A DNA stretch of 64,000 nt from Apus apus (lineage: Eukaryota; Chordata; Aves; Apodiformes; Apodidae), in assembly GCF_020740795.1 (NCBI RefSeq), contig NC_067294.1, positions 3,286,001-3,350,000 on the forward strand. The letters run 5' to 3'. Shown piece after piece: positions 1 through 12,585 of the stretch. The notes under the pieces were generated by a model, which saw only the letters and a list, made by a program, of their open reading frames with translations, did not search any database and had not been told where the DNA came from. The stretch's first letter is position 1, and each line of letters starts with the position of its first letter. Position numbers and translations under genes: made by a program.

Positions 1-919
1 GGGCTTTCCCATGTTGAGTCAGTTTGTAATTAGCAAGGTTGCATGGTTTCATCAGCCTGAAATAAGGCTTTGCTTTAGTGCAGATGCCCTGTCTGTGGTG
101 GCTGCAGTCGGGACACACAGGACTCACACGGGCAGCAAGGGCTGGGCAGAGGCAGCAGCCTTAAATACACTCAAAATCCTTCCTCTTTTCACCTGCTGGA
201 CTCTCAAGGTACAGCTGGAGCCTGGGGAAGGGCTGATCCAGCTGCACATTCCTAGTGTGGGTTTAAGCAGTTTCTGGTCAGGATTTTAAAGCTCTCATTT
301 CAAGGCATATTCAAACCTACAGTTACTCTTTTATGTCCCAGCCTCTGCCTGCGATACAGAAGCATGTAGTTTAGCACTAGCATTACAGTTTATCACTTCC
401 ACAGTGCTCCAGTGCTGCCATAAATCCCCAACACTTCAGCCCATCCTTTTTCTGAAGAACAGGTTGCCCAGCCCGAGCTGGGCTCCCTGGGGCAGCCCCA
501 GCTCTCCAACCATGGGGTTGTATTCCATTTGCTCTCCTCCTACAGCTTTAAAAATCTTACTTCCTACTGCACGATGAATGGGTGAGATTTTTGTGTTTTA
601 CTGTAGCTTTCTTTTAGTGTTCTGTTCTCATAACCACTTAAAAAACCTGCTGACATGAGCATCCTGCTGCCTGCATCTTCTCCAGGGACACCGTGCTGCA
701 TCCCCTTGGTGATACCCACACTTTCCCTGGATGTGGATGTACTGCTTTGTTGTCCTGGGTTTTCTCTCATGTCCTGGGGCTGACCCCAGTAATGAGAAGT
801 TAATTAATCCCACTGGCAAAATGCAGGGTCAAAAGCTGAGGCTACCACGGGGTGTGACGTGGCCATGGAGACAGATCTGCACAGGTGTTCATTGTGCTAT
901 TTAGTAATTTGTTTCTCCT

Positions 920-986
920 AATATATATATATATATATGTATATTCATACACACACACACAAACACACACATATATATAAATATAT
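920..986. repeat. Compound (TA)n/(CA)n microsatellite
   Basis: An AT dinucleotide run (920-943) is followed by CATACACACACACAC and then by ATATATATAAATATA. It can be read as an interrupted alternating purine-pyrimidine tract. Confidence 0.95.
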
Positions 987-3900
987 TCCTCAGTGTTCAT
1001 CCAGGAGCAAGCAGATTTCCACTGCTGGAAATTCACCCTATGGATTTCCACCACAGCAACTCAGTGCCAGTCACAGAGGAGGTGGGAGAAATGTTTTTTG
1101 CTAAAAATAAATGCTCAGGAAAGCCACCTATCAAGACCTTTTCTGTCTTTCATTGGCAGCTGAACAGGCTCCACCCTGCCTCATCCTTTCCCCTCCAGGC
1201 CCTGGCAGCTGAGGGATGCAGACCTGACCAGGTCACTGCTTCCTGTAGTGCCATCCCTTGCCATCTCTCTCACCTTTGGTGGTCCCCAACATCATGGAGG
1301 GACTGTCTCCCAGTGTGGCTGCTGAATTTCATGGGCAAATGGAGGCACGAGACCATACACATGTTTTTCTGCCATGAGGCACAGCTCCAAAATCAGAAGT
1401 GCTGAAGTGATGACACGAAACTGGCGGCTGAAACGTCCACACTCCAGAGGATCCAGAACCAGGGATTTTTGTTTCATTTTTACAGTAACAACCTTCTATG
1501 GTCCATAAACTATATTGTTTTCATTTAATTCTGGGAACATAGTGAATTTCTGTGGCCTTGTTTCCTGTTCAGTGTAATATCTTTGCTAGATGTGAGGTTT
1601 ATTTCACAAGCTAGTTATAAATTTGCTCAAACCCCCAATCATTTCATCTTGGGAGCAATCAATAAAAAGAAACATGAGGGAGAATTTAGGCCCTTCACAT
1701 CCACTGAAATTCAGGGATGTAAATCCTTCCTCTGACTTCTATTTTTTTCCCTGAGTGCTGAGTAATATTGGAAAAATGTTAAACCTCATACCAGTACCTC
1801 AATGTGCCTCTGTAATGGCCAAAGTGTGGAATTGTCCCTTCTTTACCCCCAAAAGAATTTTCAGCATAAAAAACCACATTGATCATTGTGAGAAGGTGAT
1901 AAAAACCTGCCAAAGATGGAGGGTGCATCCGTGCCAGTTTTACAACTATCCTTGATGTCAAGCCCTTATCTTGGCCCAATCCACTCTACCTCATCACACC
2001 ATCAAATGAGTAATACCTATTTTTTTCTCAGTCTCCTGAAAATTTGATGATGTTAGGCTAAAAGATGAAGATAGGATAACAGTTAACTTTCCTGTAGCTA
2101 ATCTGTAGCTGGTCCTTCTCTACCTCCTAGCTGAAAAACCCAGATTAAAGCTAACATCTGGCTCTCAGCAAACAGATTTAGAGCAGCATATATACATTTA
2201 ATTTTCTAGATTTATCCCCTTTATTTTTTTGCCAATAGCAAGACCCCCAGGAGCTGCTGAGCGCTCTTTTGAAAAGCTTGCCAAAAAAATGCCTGATTTC
2301 TCTTCTCACTTGTGCTGGCCAGTTGGAGACTGCTGGCAGTGTCAGTATGGCATAAATAAAAGGAAAATCAGGCACAGGGTCCCCAGGTCACCAAGGGCCT
2401 TCCAGGAGACTCCCCAGCATTCCCCCCTCAGCCTGAGGTTGCTTCTTTTCAGGTTCTGCTCAGGAGAGAGTGAAAAATAGCATAATCCAGGCCAGTTCTC
2501 CTTTTATGGCCACCTTGCCTTGGTTTTCTCCTCACTCTTACATTGCTAAATAAGTTTGCAGCCCCATCAAGCCCCCACAAGTTTTCTGCAGCCCTCTTGC
2601 TCCCTATAGGACCCACCGTGGTGCTGAGAGCCAGGTGGTCATGGCACTTCTGTGCCATTTTTGCTGCTGTGTTTTCACAGAGCTGCTAATAAATAAGAAT
2701 TGCATTATGCCTGGGCTGAATTTTATTTTGCTTGAAAGCAGACACCAGAAAGCTTGTGCTTTTTGTTGTGGGAGGTGATTTTGTTCTGGCTGCTGTCTCC
2801 TTTGCTGACTTGGGGCACTTCTCTTTCCCCTTATTGCTGTGGGCTACATGAAGAAGCACAAGACCTGCTCATGAGACTCAAGAGGTGAGCACTGGCTTGT
2901 GAAACAGCAACAAAAGCCTGAAAAGTCCTTGTTCCCACTCTCCTGACACATCGTGATGACTGCACAAGTGCTTTTCATCCAGTGCAGTGTGAACTAAACT
3001 CACATGAACCATGTACGATGAATGCAAGGAAACCAAGGCACATGTGGAGGAAGGTTCAAACCCGCCTTTGTGCTTGGCTCTGTCTGTGCCATCTCACTCT
3101 GCTCCATGGGCCCAAAAGGGTTAGAAACACAAGGCGCTTCCCAGGGCTTTGTTCTTCCTAGCTGTCCAGGAAAATCCACAGGGAAGCTCTTCACCTGGTG
3201 TTTTGGTACTTCCATTTTCAGTTCTGGTCAAGAAACTTGGGAAGGTACATGATCAAATCCCCATGGGAACAGAGGGGGCTGGATCAGTTGGATGTTTCAG
3301 TGGAAATTTGTGCCCAAATCCTTACTTCCCACTTTGATGTGAGCTTTTCTTCTGGCAGAGTTTTATTTAGCATTTGCAGCTTTTTCTTTCATTCTTTTCT
3401 TTTCTTTTTGGCCTTTTTTTGAGGGGGACTCTTTGTAACCCAGAACTCAAGTCCTAGCCCACTGCCCTGAGGAGATGCTCACACTTCGGAGCCCAGGGAA
3501 ACTGCTGCTCTGCATCATGTCTTCTGCCTGGGGACATCCCTGAGATGCTCCTCCATCAGCATTTAGGAGGAGTTTGCTCATGGAGAAAGTAATGGTTAGA
3601 GGTCAATTAATGCCCAGAAGCACAATGATGAGCACCATCATTTTCTGAACATCAGGGTCACATCCTGACCCTACTGACATCAGTGGCAAAATGCTCCTAC
3701 CCCGGGTACATTTCACTCTGCTTTAATTTCTTACTGATCATCACCCAACCCATTAATTTCTTAATTCTCCTTATTCCCACTCAACTGCTTTCTCTTCTGA
3801 CACCCAGGATGTTAATTTTGTGTATTTGTGCCCCTGATCTGGTTGTGCAAGTACCTCTTCTGTTTCTAGCAGGTCCACCGTAAATCAAACCTCCAGCTGT

Positions 3901-4573
3901 GAACATGGGAAGGTTTGTTTGGCAGCGGGAAATTCAGGTCCTCTCTCCCTCCCCCAGCCTCTGCCTCATGTAGATCTGCAAATCTGTGGTCTTGCCTTGG
4001 AAGTATCTGTAATGACTCATTGCCTCTCTCAGACCTACTGCCAATAACACTGGTAGTTACAACCAGTTAATTAACTGGAAAGTCTAATTACATAAAATTC
4101 AGTCTTTTCCTGGGATTTTGCTGTGGCAAGAGAATGCCAAATAATAACTGTGCTTTTCAATATAACCTCCTTTTATTTTTCTTGGGCAACATACACAAGT
4201 TATGTGTAAATATTTCTTTCTCCAGCGAGCACACTTTATTATCCCTTTTCCTTTAGCTTTCATTAAAAACTGCTCCCACCCCTTCTTTAACTTGAACATA
4301 TAAATAAATAACGCCTGATTCAAACAACCTCGGCCATAAAAACCTGCTTGAAAAGAATCTCAGGCAACTACCACATCTGGAATAATAGTCAACATATTTT
4401 AGAAAGAGACTTCATTTTTCTCACACAGGATACTAAATCATGATGGCTCCCTGTGCCAAAAATAACACAGTGGGATATAACTATGGGAGGACGTGAACCT
4501 CTAATGAGGTTCAATAAAGTACTAATCTTATGGGGTAATGCAATCTGGTTTGCTTTTGCTTTTAAAAAACCCC

Positions 4574-4612
4574 TCTGTGTGTGTGTGTGTGTGTATGTGT
4601 GTGTGCGTGTAT
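4574..4612. repeat. (TG)n microsatellite
   Basis: About 19 TG units with two interruptions (TATG and TGCG). The open frames seen across it on either strand are repeats of Cys-Val or Thr-His and are not genes. Confidence 0.95.
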
Positions 4613-7600
4613 TCATCCATGCTGGTGTGCTTTTCAAACAGGATTCTGGTGTCTTCTTTCCAACTCTCTTCACTGTTTGCAATGCAAATAAATATTTCAA
4701 AGCTCATTAGCTTTGTCCCAAATTAGCCTCATTCCAGGAGGGATGATGGATTCCACCTGCCCTATCATTTCAACACAGGGAAATCTAATGGGACAATCTA
4801 CTGGTGAAAGAGAGGAAGGACCTTACCATTTACTGAGCAGCTCCAGAGATGTTCAGTGGTGCAGCACAATTTCTTCAGGTTTGACATGATCCTCTCTGCT
4901 CCAGTTCATCCCCAGCTAGAAAATGAAACCCTAATTACAGGGCTGGATATTAAAATTATTCCTGAACTTGAGGTAGTAGAAGATGAGTGACTTTTTGCTC
5001 TGCACAGCACCATGGAACTGGAGGGAAGATGAAAGGTGTCAATGGGAAGGAGAAATATGGAACCCATTTCCCTGGGAATATCCTCTGCCATCCTATGTCT
5101 GGAACCCCCAGGTCATGCTGTGCAGCAGGCAAGATCTCCAGCCCCAGAGGATGGTGCTGAGGTGATCATACACAATCCCAGGTTGGAGGATCCCACCTTC
5201 TTCTTCCTCCCTTTCCCTCATAGGTCTAACAGCCCTGACCGAGGAGACACTTCGCTTCCAGCTGATGCAAAAACACTGAGATAGTTTGGCCAGATCACCC
5301 GCTGGACAGGGGCAGAAAAGGCAATGAAACCCAAGCCTCTGGAGCTCCATCTAATGCATTACTGGGCATTTTTACACTGCAAGATTCTTTCTTCCCTTCT
5401 CCAACTTTATCCCTGGAAGGCTGGTGCAAATGTTACCCAGCATTCGGGTTTGCTGTGACACAAAAAGTCATGACACATGGGTGCTTTGGCTCAGGGAACA
5501 TTGTCCTGAGTGGCTTTTGTCAAACATAACTCCATGTTTCCCCAGACATCTTGATGGCCAATGTAGTGCCAGCCCTTCTGAGCAGCCTCTTTACACTGCT
5601 GTAAATAAATCTAGCTTCAACCCGTGTATTTTTTGCCATGTAATCAGTCTGCTTTCATAAAAATTCACCTCTCTTGGCATTCATCCACATGTGCCTTACA
5701 AATGTGCATAATGTATTGAATCAGATGTGTGGGAAATAGGTATTTTTTCCATATGGATCCCAATATACCATAAATGGTTTTCTCCTGCCCCCCTCTCCCC
5801 TCCTTGCAGTCTCTCAAGGGCGTATGTCAGAAAAATTGAAATCTGATGAGAAAATGAAAAAAACACTTGGTGTTCATATCTTCCAAGTAGTTTTCCAGAC
5901 TCCTGCTGCTGAAAGGGACATAAATCATTAGCAGAACTCAAGCCACATTGTTACCTGAATGTACAAAACAAAACATGCTGAGTTTCTTGCTACTGGAAAG
6001 TGTTGCAGCCACATCAATATCTTGAAATTGTTTGGCATTCAGGTTGTATTTAGCTGGAAAAGTTAGACACACTGGGAGTCATAGCAGCCAAAAAAAAGAG
6101 TGTGCAGCCCATTGCAGGCATTACCCAGCATGAGGAAGGAAAGCTGGAACATTTTGGTGCTTTGCTACCCTGGGTAATGTCCAAATGGGTGCTCAACCAA
6201 ACTGGCATCACTCAGCCCTGGATGTGCTTCCAGACATGCTGGGAGTCTCCTGTTAGCAGATGTGAAGGACTCTCACCATGGTGTGTCTGCCATCAGGTGC
6301 TCTGTCTGAAGCCTGGCACCCTGGAAGAGGACAGAGCAGCCAGCAAATGCCTTCTCCAGTCTCACAGAGCCTTCTCCAGACTAATAGAGCATCCCAGGTC
6401 ACAGCACTGAAGCTTCCCTGCAAGCATCCTGCTTGCACCTGGCCTGGTCCAACACACAAAACAAAACTAGTAATACCAGAAGCAGCCAAACACTAAGAAG
6501 TCTTTCACAAAAATATCACTTCCTGTTATTTTTGTAAGTGAAATATCTGAAATTGACAAACCCAAAGATCTCTAGATAGCTCTGCAGTCAAAAATTAGTT
6601 GAAAACCATTATGAAAATATTGTCCAGGTCATCCAATTCCTGCCCCCAATCTTGAAGTTACATTATTAACAAAAAAAACCCCACAACCCTAAGTGCTTTG
6701 CAAACATCCATCAGGCTGCTGTGTGGGATGAATACATTCCCAGAAGCCATGCTCTGCTCTAGGATGTGCTGGCAGCTGGAAAAGAAGCTGAAACCTGGCA
6801 CAGAGTTATAAAGTGTGAGTGCCAGCAGTGGGCTGCACAGCACCTTGACTCTCCAGCACAGGCAGGGTTAACATCCTCCTGTCCCCTTCAGCAAACACAG
6901 GGACACTGGCTGATGCAGGGTTTTGTTGAGGATCTGGAGGAGAAATTAGCAGCAGGACTGGGAGTAAAACCTGTACCTCCCAGTCCCATCCTGCCAATGA
7001 GCAGCTCATCCTGCCTCTGAGATGGTGCCAAGGGTCATGCAGAAGGAAAAAAGAAAAGCCAGTCTCCTTCCAGTAGCCGTGGGGGACCCACTGGTACCCT
7101 GTGGCATCTCTTTGCCCCACAACATGCAACTCTGCCACCCTGGGAAGGCTCTTGAGCTTCTGAGCGGGGGGGTAGGGTGGCTTTCCCACGCTGCGGCAGC
7201 TACTCCCGGCTTTCTGTCTCCATCTTCTGGAAGTCAGACAAAATACAGATGTATCGAAACATGAGCTTTTTATAGGAAGTTTATAACAACGCCTGCTGGG
7301 TCTGTGAGCCCTGCAGTACGTCTGGAGCAAACAATCCCCTTCATAGTGTGTGAAACTTGCAACTAACTTCTGTAAGTTGCCTCTGCAAGAAGAAAAGTGG
7401 AGAAAAGGACATCGCAGAGGTTAAAGGAAACCCAAACTACAGGTGATGAGCAGGAGGTTCAGCATTTCAGGCCTTGACCGTGCAGGGTGGCCATGGGTTT
7501 TTTGGATGGTCCAGACACCACAGCCAACAGAGAAACTGCATTTCCATCTCCTTTCTAAGTCATCCCCAATTCAGTGTGGAGAACAGGTGGATATGACCCA

Positions 7601-8540
7601 TTAAAACACTCTGGCCACCCAGTGGACTTTCTATTAGAAAAAATAGGAACAGAAATAGCTGAGGAAGGGTTTCAGAGCTTGGCTGAGTAGGTTTAACAGG
7701 ACCCAATGCCAGTGTTGCTGGGAAAAGACCACCCATGTTGGCGTGCTGCAGCTCCAGCAGGACACCAAGGGCAGCCAAGCACAGGTTTAAAAGGTTCAGG
7801 TCACTCCTTTTTTTCTGGGGCTTCATCTCGAGTGCAAAATCTGAGCCCTAGAGAGCATCTTAGATGTAGTAATTCATTTCACGTGGCCACTATCATTGCA
7901 GAAGAGCATCTTTCCTCCTCTCAGGGCTGCAGTGCTATGCACAACCAGCCTCGGGGCACTCGGCTGAGGTTTGCTCACCTTCCTGGAGGAAAAAAAACCG
8001 TTCCCCCTTTGCCTTCCAGTTTAGCTTTGTACCAGACGGTGGTGCTCGATCCATGCTTTCCTCACCTTCCTGCTGCTGCATTTCTGGGCTGGTACCTGGG
8101 TGCAGAGAGGGAGGGCGAGGGGTGTTTTGGGGCCCGGGGGGCACAGGCAGCTCTGCCCGTTCCTTGCCCACCTGCTCTTCCTTCAGAAGCACCAACAACC
8201 GCTTCGAATGGAGTATTTTGGGAATACTCAACCTAAACTACCTCTAAAGATTTGAAAAAGCACTGTGTGCCTCTGGAAAGCCAGCTCTTGACATGGAGTC
8301 CGCTAAAATTAACCCTCAAACATGGGAGTCTATTAAGTTCCTTTATGCCACCTGTAACAAACTATTTACCCTGAGCAGAGAAGGCTGAGTTTGGCCCACC
8401 AAGTGTTTCAGTTGTTTTAATTTAACTATATAATTTGCTTGTCGTGATCTTCAGGCTCACATTAATCAAAACTAAATTTCAGGATATATTAGATATTAAC
8501 TATCTATATGTATACGGTAAATATATAGGATTATTATTTC

Positions 8541-8721
8541 CTGTGAGGGTGGTGGCCCAGGTTGCCTAGAGAAGTTGTGTCTGCTCCATCCCTGGAAGTG
8601 TTCAAGGGCAGGTTGGATGGGGATTGAAGCAACCTGCCCATGGCAGGGAGTTGGAATTGGATTATCTTTTAGGTCCCTTCCAACTCAAACCATTCTGTGA
8701 TTTATTCTGTGTTTCTGTGAC
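8541..8721 (+). mobile_element. CR1 LINE fragment, 3' end
   Basis: The sequence has typical CR1 3' landmarks in order: GTGAGGGTGGTG, CCCAGGTTGCC, CCATCCCTGGAAGTGTTCAAGG, GGTTGGATGGGG, TTGGAATTGGATTATC, and GTCCCTTCCAACTC with AACCATTCTGTGAT near the end. It is a strongly 5'-truncated, diverged copy with no coding capacity, preceded by an AT-rich stretch (8470-8530). Confidence 0.9.
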
Positions 8722-10990
8722 CTCCTTGCAGCCCAGCAGCACACACTGCTACTGCAGGTTCAAAGTCTTGAGTAAACCAGAAGAACATCAAATGCAGAAG
8801 CACTTTGCCAAGTTTCAGCTGAGCCACACACAAAGATGGGCAGAGGGTCTGGCTTATGGGGCCAGAAGTTGTTTGTTTCCCCCACCAGCAGCATGTCAGT
8901 GACTCTGAAGACATCCTCATCATCCTCCAGCAGAGCCAAAAGCTGCCACATTGTAATGCATCCTTATTATAGCACTCAGAACAATTAAATAGATTATTAA
9001 CTGTTGTCCTATTTCAAAAGCAAGTCTTAAAGTGTGATGATTGACTATCTGAGGAAGTAGCAGTAGACTTCCAGGGCTTTGATACTGATCCATTACCCTG
9101 ATGTTGGTCCTGAGCCACCAGAAGTGACACATGAGCAACACGAGGTACATGAGCACTGATGTTCAGTGGAAAAGCTGCAGAATGAAATGGTGACATTCAC
9201 AAAGATGTTCCCAAACTGTGCACATTGAATTCCCAATTCTGCAGACATCCTGAGCATCTCACCTCCTTCCCCCACTTCCTTGCCTCTTCACATATAAATC
9301 TATGTCTCTGGGTTTCTGGTGTGTGATTTTTCAATGCTTATTTTGGCAATGTGCAGTGGTGGGATGTTTCAGCTTTGCCTGGAGGCTTTCTCCTTGGAGA
9401 TAGGTTTAATTGTGAGGGACTTGGCCAAGAACTTCCTGGTAGAAACGGCTATTCTCCAAAGCAGAACTCTTAAGGAAAAAAAAACAAAAAAGCCAACAAA
9501 AAAACCCAAAACAATGAGGAGGCCAATTTGGACATCTGTATGGTTTTTGAGTGAGATAATTGTAAACCATGGGATAGTGATCTGAGCAAACAGCAAAGCA
9601 AACCACAGATGATCTGATTAGTTTTCTGCCCTGGACATTTTATCTGTATGTTCAACACAGAGTGAAAGACCATTCTTCAAAGCCCCAAGCGTCTTTGGGG
9701 AAATCTTCTGTCATTAGTACCCATGGTGATGTCAGTCAAGCCAAACTCCAGCTCCCGGGCAGGGAAATCCATACCCTGTCCCAGGCAGCTTCTTCCCTGG
9801 ATGTGGGTGAGCTGCTTTCTGCAGGATGCTCACAGCAGATATGATTATATTGCTGAGCAAACATTCACTTGCTGCTGGGAGGTACTTGGAAATCCCCTCT
9901 CTCTCTTTCCTTCCTCAGGTGTAGGAGAGCTTCCTTCTCCTTCTTCTGATAGCATTCCTAGGCAGATCTGGGAGTCTTGGAGTTTTTGTTGAAATTAAAA
10001 TGCAAGTGCATTTAAACATTAATTCTCATAATGAATGATAAAGTAAGGTAGTGAATTATGAACACTGCATGTCTTTTCAGTGCTTACAGATCTGAGTTTG
10101 ATGGTAACAAACAGTTTTTAATATCTCTTAGGCTTGGCAAGGTAACCCAAGCCAACATGACCTGGCTGGACTGCAGCATGTTTTGTTCCTCACATGAGTA
10201 TGGAGATGGAAGGTTTGGCTCTGTGAGCCCATCATGGGATAGTAATAGTTCCATTGAGCACTTACTAAATTGAAAAGCCTTTCCAAATTCCCAGCAGTCC
10301 CTTGGATAGGTTTGCTTGATCTTGAAGAGAGTTATTTTGCTCTTTACCTACACCAGCTTCACTTTTTCCTATCTAGTTTGCCTTCAGAGGCTATTACCAA
10401 ATACCCAGTTTGGTGCATTTCACAGCTTGTTGTATGAGACCAGCTTATTTCCAACAGTTTTCTGCATTAACTTTATTCCCTTCATTAGTGCCTGTCCTCC
10501 CTCATGGACCACAGCTTCTGAAGTCACCCATTTTTTCCCATCCTAGGAAAAAGTCAGGCGAGAAATAAATTATAGACTCAAATTTCAGTGCTTGGAGAAG
10601 TCACTTGGTTCAAACTCAGCTCAAAAGCCATGAGCCCAGCTCCTTTGTACGTGAGGACAGGCCATAGTCTGGTGTGGCCCCAGGAAGATCCCATTCTGAT
10701 GGGTGCCATGACAATAAACATGTTAATTAAATTAATTAATTTAAAGGGGCAAAGGTTCAGGGGGCGGGTGGTGCTTTTGTATTTCCAAACCAGTTAACTC
10801 TGCTCAAATTCAAACCTGACCAAGACAGATCTGCTTGGGCTAGCAAAACCCAGGGCACTGCAAAGCCTCAGCCCTGCTCTTTACACCAGCCCAGCCGTGG
10901 TGGCTGGGAGGAGGCATGTCCTTAGGTTAACAGAAACCCAATAAGATACCAAATTAGTTGGGGCTCCCTGTTCTTTTTGAAATCAGTGGG
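8722..10990. other. Intergenic DNA, no gene seen
   Basis: This is unique sequence between a CR1 fragment and the enhancer-like block at about 11 kb. It holds an A-rich stretch at 9474-9512 and a TTAATTAA-rich spot at 10724-10742. Nothing coding is recognised. Confidence 0.65.
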
Positions 10991-12120
10991 AGAACAGTGA
11001 TGCACCCAGGGCGCAGGGTGTTATTCTTCCTATCTCTTAGCTCCATTGTGCAGGGGGTGAACAAAGCCAAGAGGTGTAATTTAAAGGTGCTGTGACCTCC
11101 CATGAGCAGCTCTCCCCATTGTGCGGCCGGTTTTGTTTTCTCTATGTGTTTTTTTTCTCCACTGAGATCTACTGATCATAAATATGCATGAATAAAAGAG
11201 CCGGGGGAGAGGAGGAGGGGGGGCAAGGGGGCTCATAACTAGCTTGGATAAAGTCCTTTTCTGAATTTTCCACTCTCAGCTTCCTGATGTCGAATGAAAT
11301 AAGGGACCACACCGCCGGATTAGTTCAGCCGGAGTTCCTATTTCCAATTGTAAAAGCAGAACCCTGGCATCATAACAATCATTATAATTATCACTTACAG
11401 AGGGGTCTTATCATATAACAGCTTCTTTTTATGCAGGATGGAGGGGGACCGAAGGGGGCTGGGGGAGATAATTCCAACCACAGGGGTTTGCGTCTTCATT
11501 CATCACTTTCCAAACAAGCCACTGGAAAATTGAAGTCCCTGAGCAATTTACAGATTACAGCTCTCTCCTGGTACAGGGACACGTGTGCTTACACACACAC
11601 ACTCACTCCAGACATGGGACACAAACCAGGTACTCCTTGGGTGACCAGCGGAAAGAAAAAAAAGGAATCAATTCCCCCCTGCTCTCCTTTTCTGCTCCAA
11701 ACTCGGGCAGGAACGGACGTAACCTTCCCTTTTAAGCCTAGCAACTCCAGCCCGGCCGCACAGCTCCTCCTGGATTAATCTTTCTTTTTTTTGGCTCAGT
11801 GAATTGTGGTCAAGGCCATTGTAACGTGAGTGCTGCCAGGGCGCGGATTGGCTGGAGGAGGCTCAGAGAGGCCCCTTTTCACAAGGGACTAATTGCTTTA
11901 GACCACCAGTATTTGGGAGCTACAGATGTCTTCCTTAATTTGCCTAGAGAGCACAATCGGCCCCATCTGTTGCATTTTTTTCCCCCCTCTGTCTCTCAAG
12001 TCGCCTTCTTCCCCGTGTCTGCAAAGGCCTAAATTGAAAACTCATCAAAAAGTAATACAAGAGCAGTTTGGCTGGGAAGCTGCTGCCGTGGGGCTTTGCC
12101 TTTAATAAAGGCCCCCCTGC
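10990..12120. promoter_or_regulatory. Candidate conserved regulatory block upstream (3' side) of NEUROG1
   Basis: The block is free of repeats and rich in homeodomain-, POU- and HMG-like words: GTGAACAAAGCC, CCATTGTG, AAATATGCATGAATAAAAG, CATTATAATTATCAC, GGATTGGCTGG, GACTAATTGCTTTAG and CTTAATTTGCC. This sustained mix, without open reading frames, resembles deeply conserved enhancers near developmental genes. No alignment was possible, so this is inference. It lies 15-17 kb beyond the 3' end of NEUROG1. Confidence 0.35.
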
Positions 12121-12446
12121 TACTTTTACACATGGGCTGGGGAGCAGAGGAAGGAGGAGGAGGAAAGCAGAAACAACCTAGAAGGGGGGAGGAAAAAAAA
12201 AAATAAAGGAAAAGAAAGCTAAAAACTAACAGCCAGATGGGATATTTGGAGGTAGGATAATTTGATGTGTCATGGCTGGAGGAGAACAAGGGGCTGCCCC
12301 TTGTTTTCTGTGTGTACACACAAGAAAATAGATGACTTCTGGAGAGGGGAAGGGAGAGGAGCTGGGGGCCGGCTGGGGGCTGCTGATCCCTCCAGGCCAG
12401 TGGCAGTGGTGGGGACAGTGGTGGCTGCCCCGTGGTCAGTAACTTT

Positions 12447-12585
12447 ACAGAATCACAGAATGGTTTGAGTTGGAGGGGACCTTAGAGATCATTTAGTTTC
12501 AACACCCCTTCCATGGGCAGGGTCACCTCCCACTAGGCCAGGTTCCTCCAAGCCCCATCCATCCTGGCCTCAAACACTTCCCCAG
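12447..12585 (-). mobile_element. CR1 LINE fragment, 3' end (antisense)
   Basis: The plus strand begins ACAGAATCACAGAATGGTTT and continues GAGTTGGAGGGGACCTTAGAGATC, then GGGCAGGGTCACCTCCCACTAGG and CATCCTGGCCTCAAACACTTCC. This is the reverse complement of the avian CR1 3' end. It is truncated after about 140 bases and non-coding. Confidence 0.9.

Larger units (their letters stand above)
1..8540. other. Intergenic DNA, no gene seen
   Basis: Open frames here are short and overlap on both strands without codon bias or recognisable domains. Two microsatellites are listed separately. No CpG island or promoter-like block is apparent. The longest frames (174-176 aa, at 6.8-7.3 and 7.7-8.2 kb) show no family resemblance. 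Confidence 0.7.

Noticed and set aside
842-1054. Frame translating the TA/CA microsatellite
   Set aside because: The Tyr/Ile/Val/Cys alternation is the translated repeat, not a protein.
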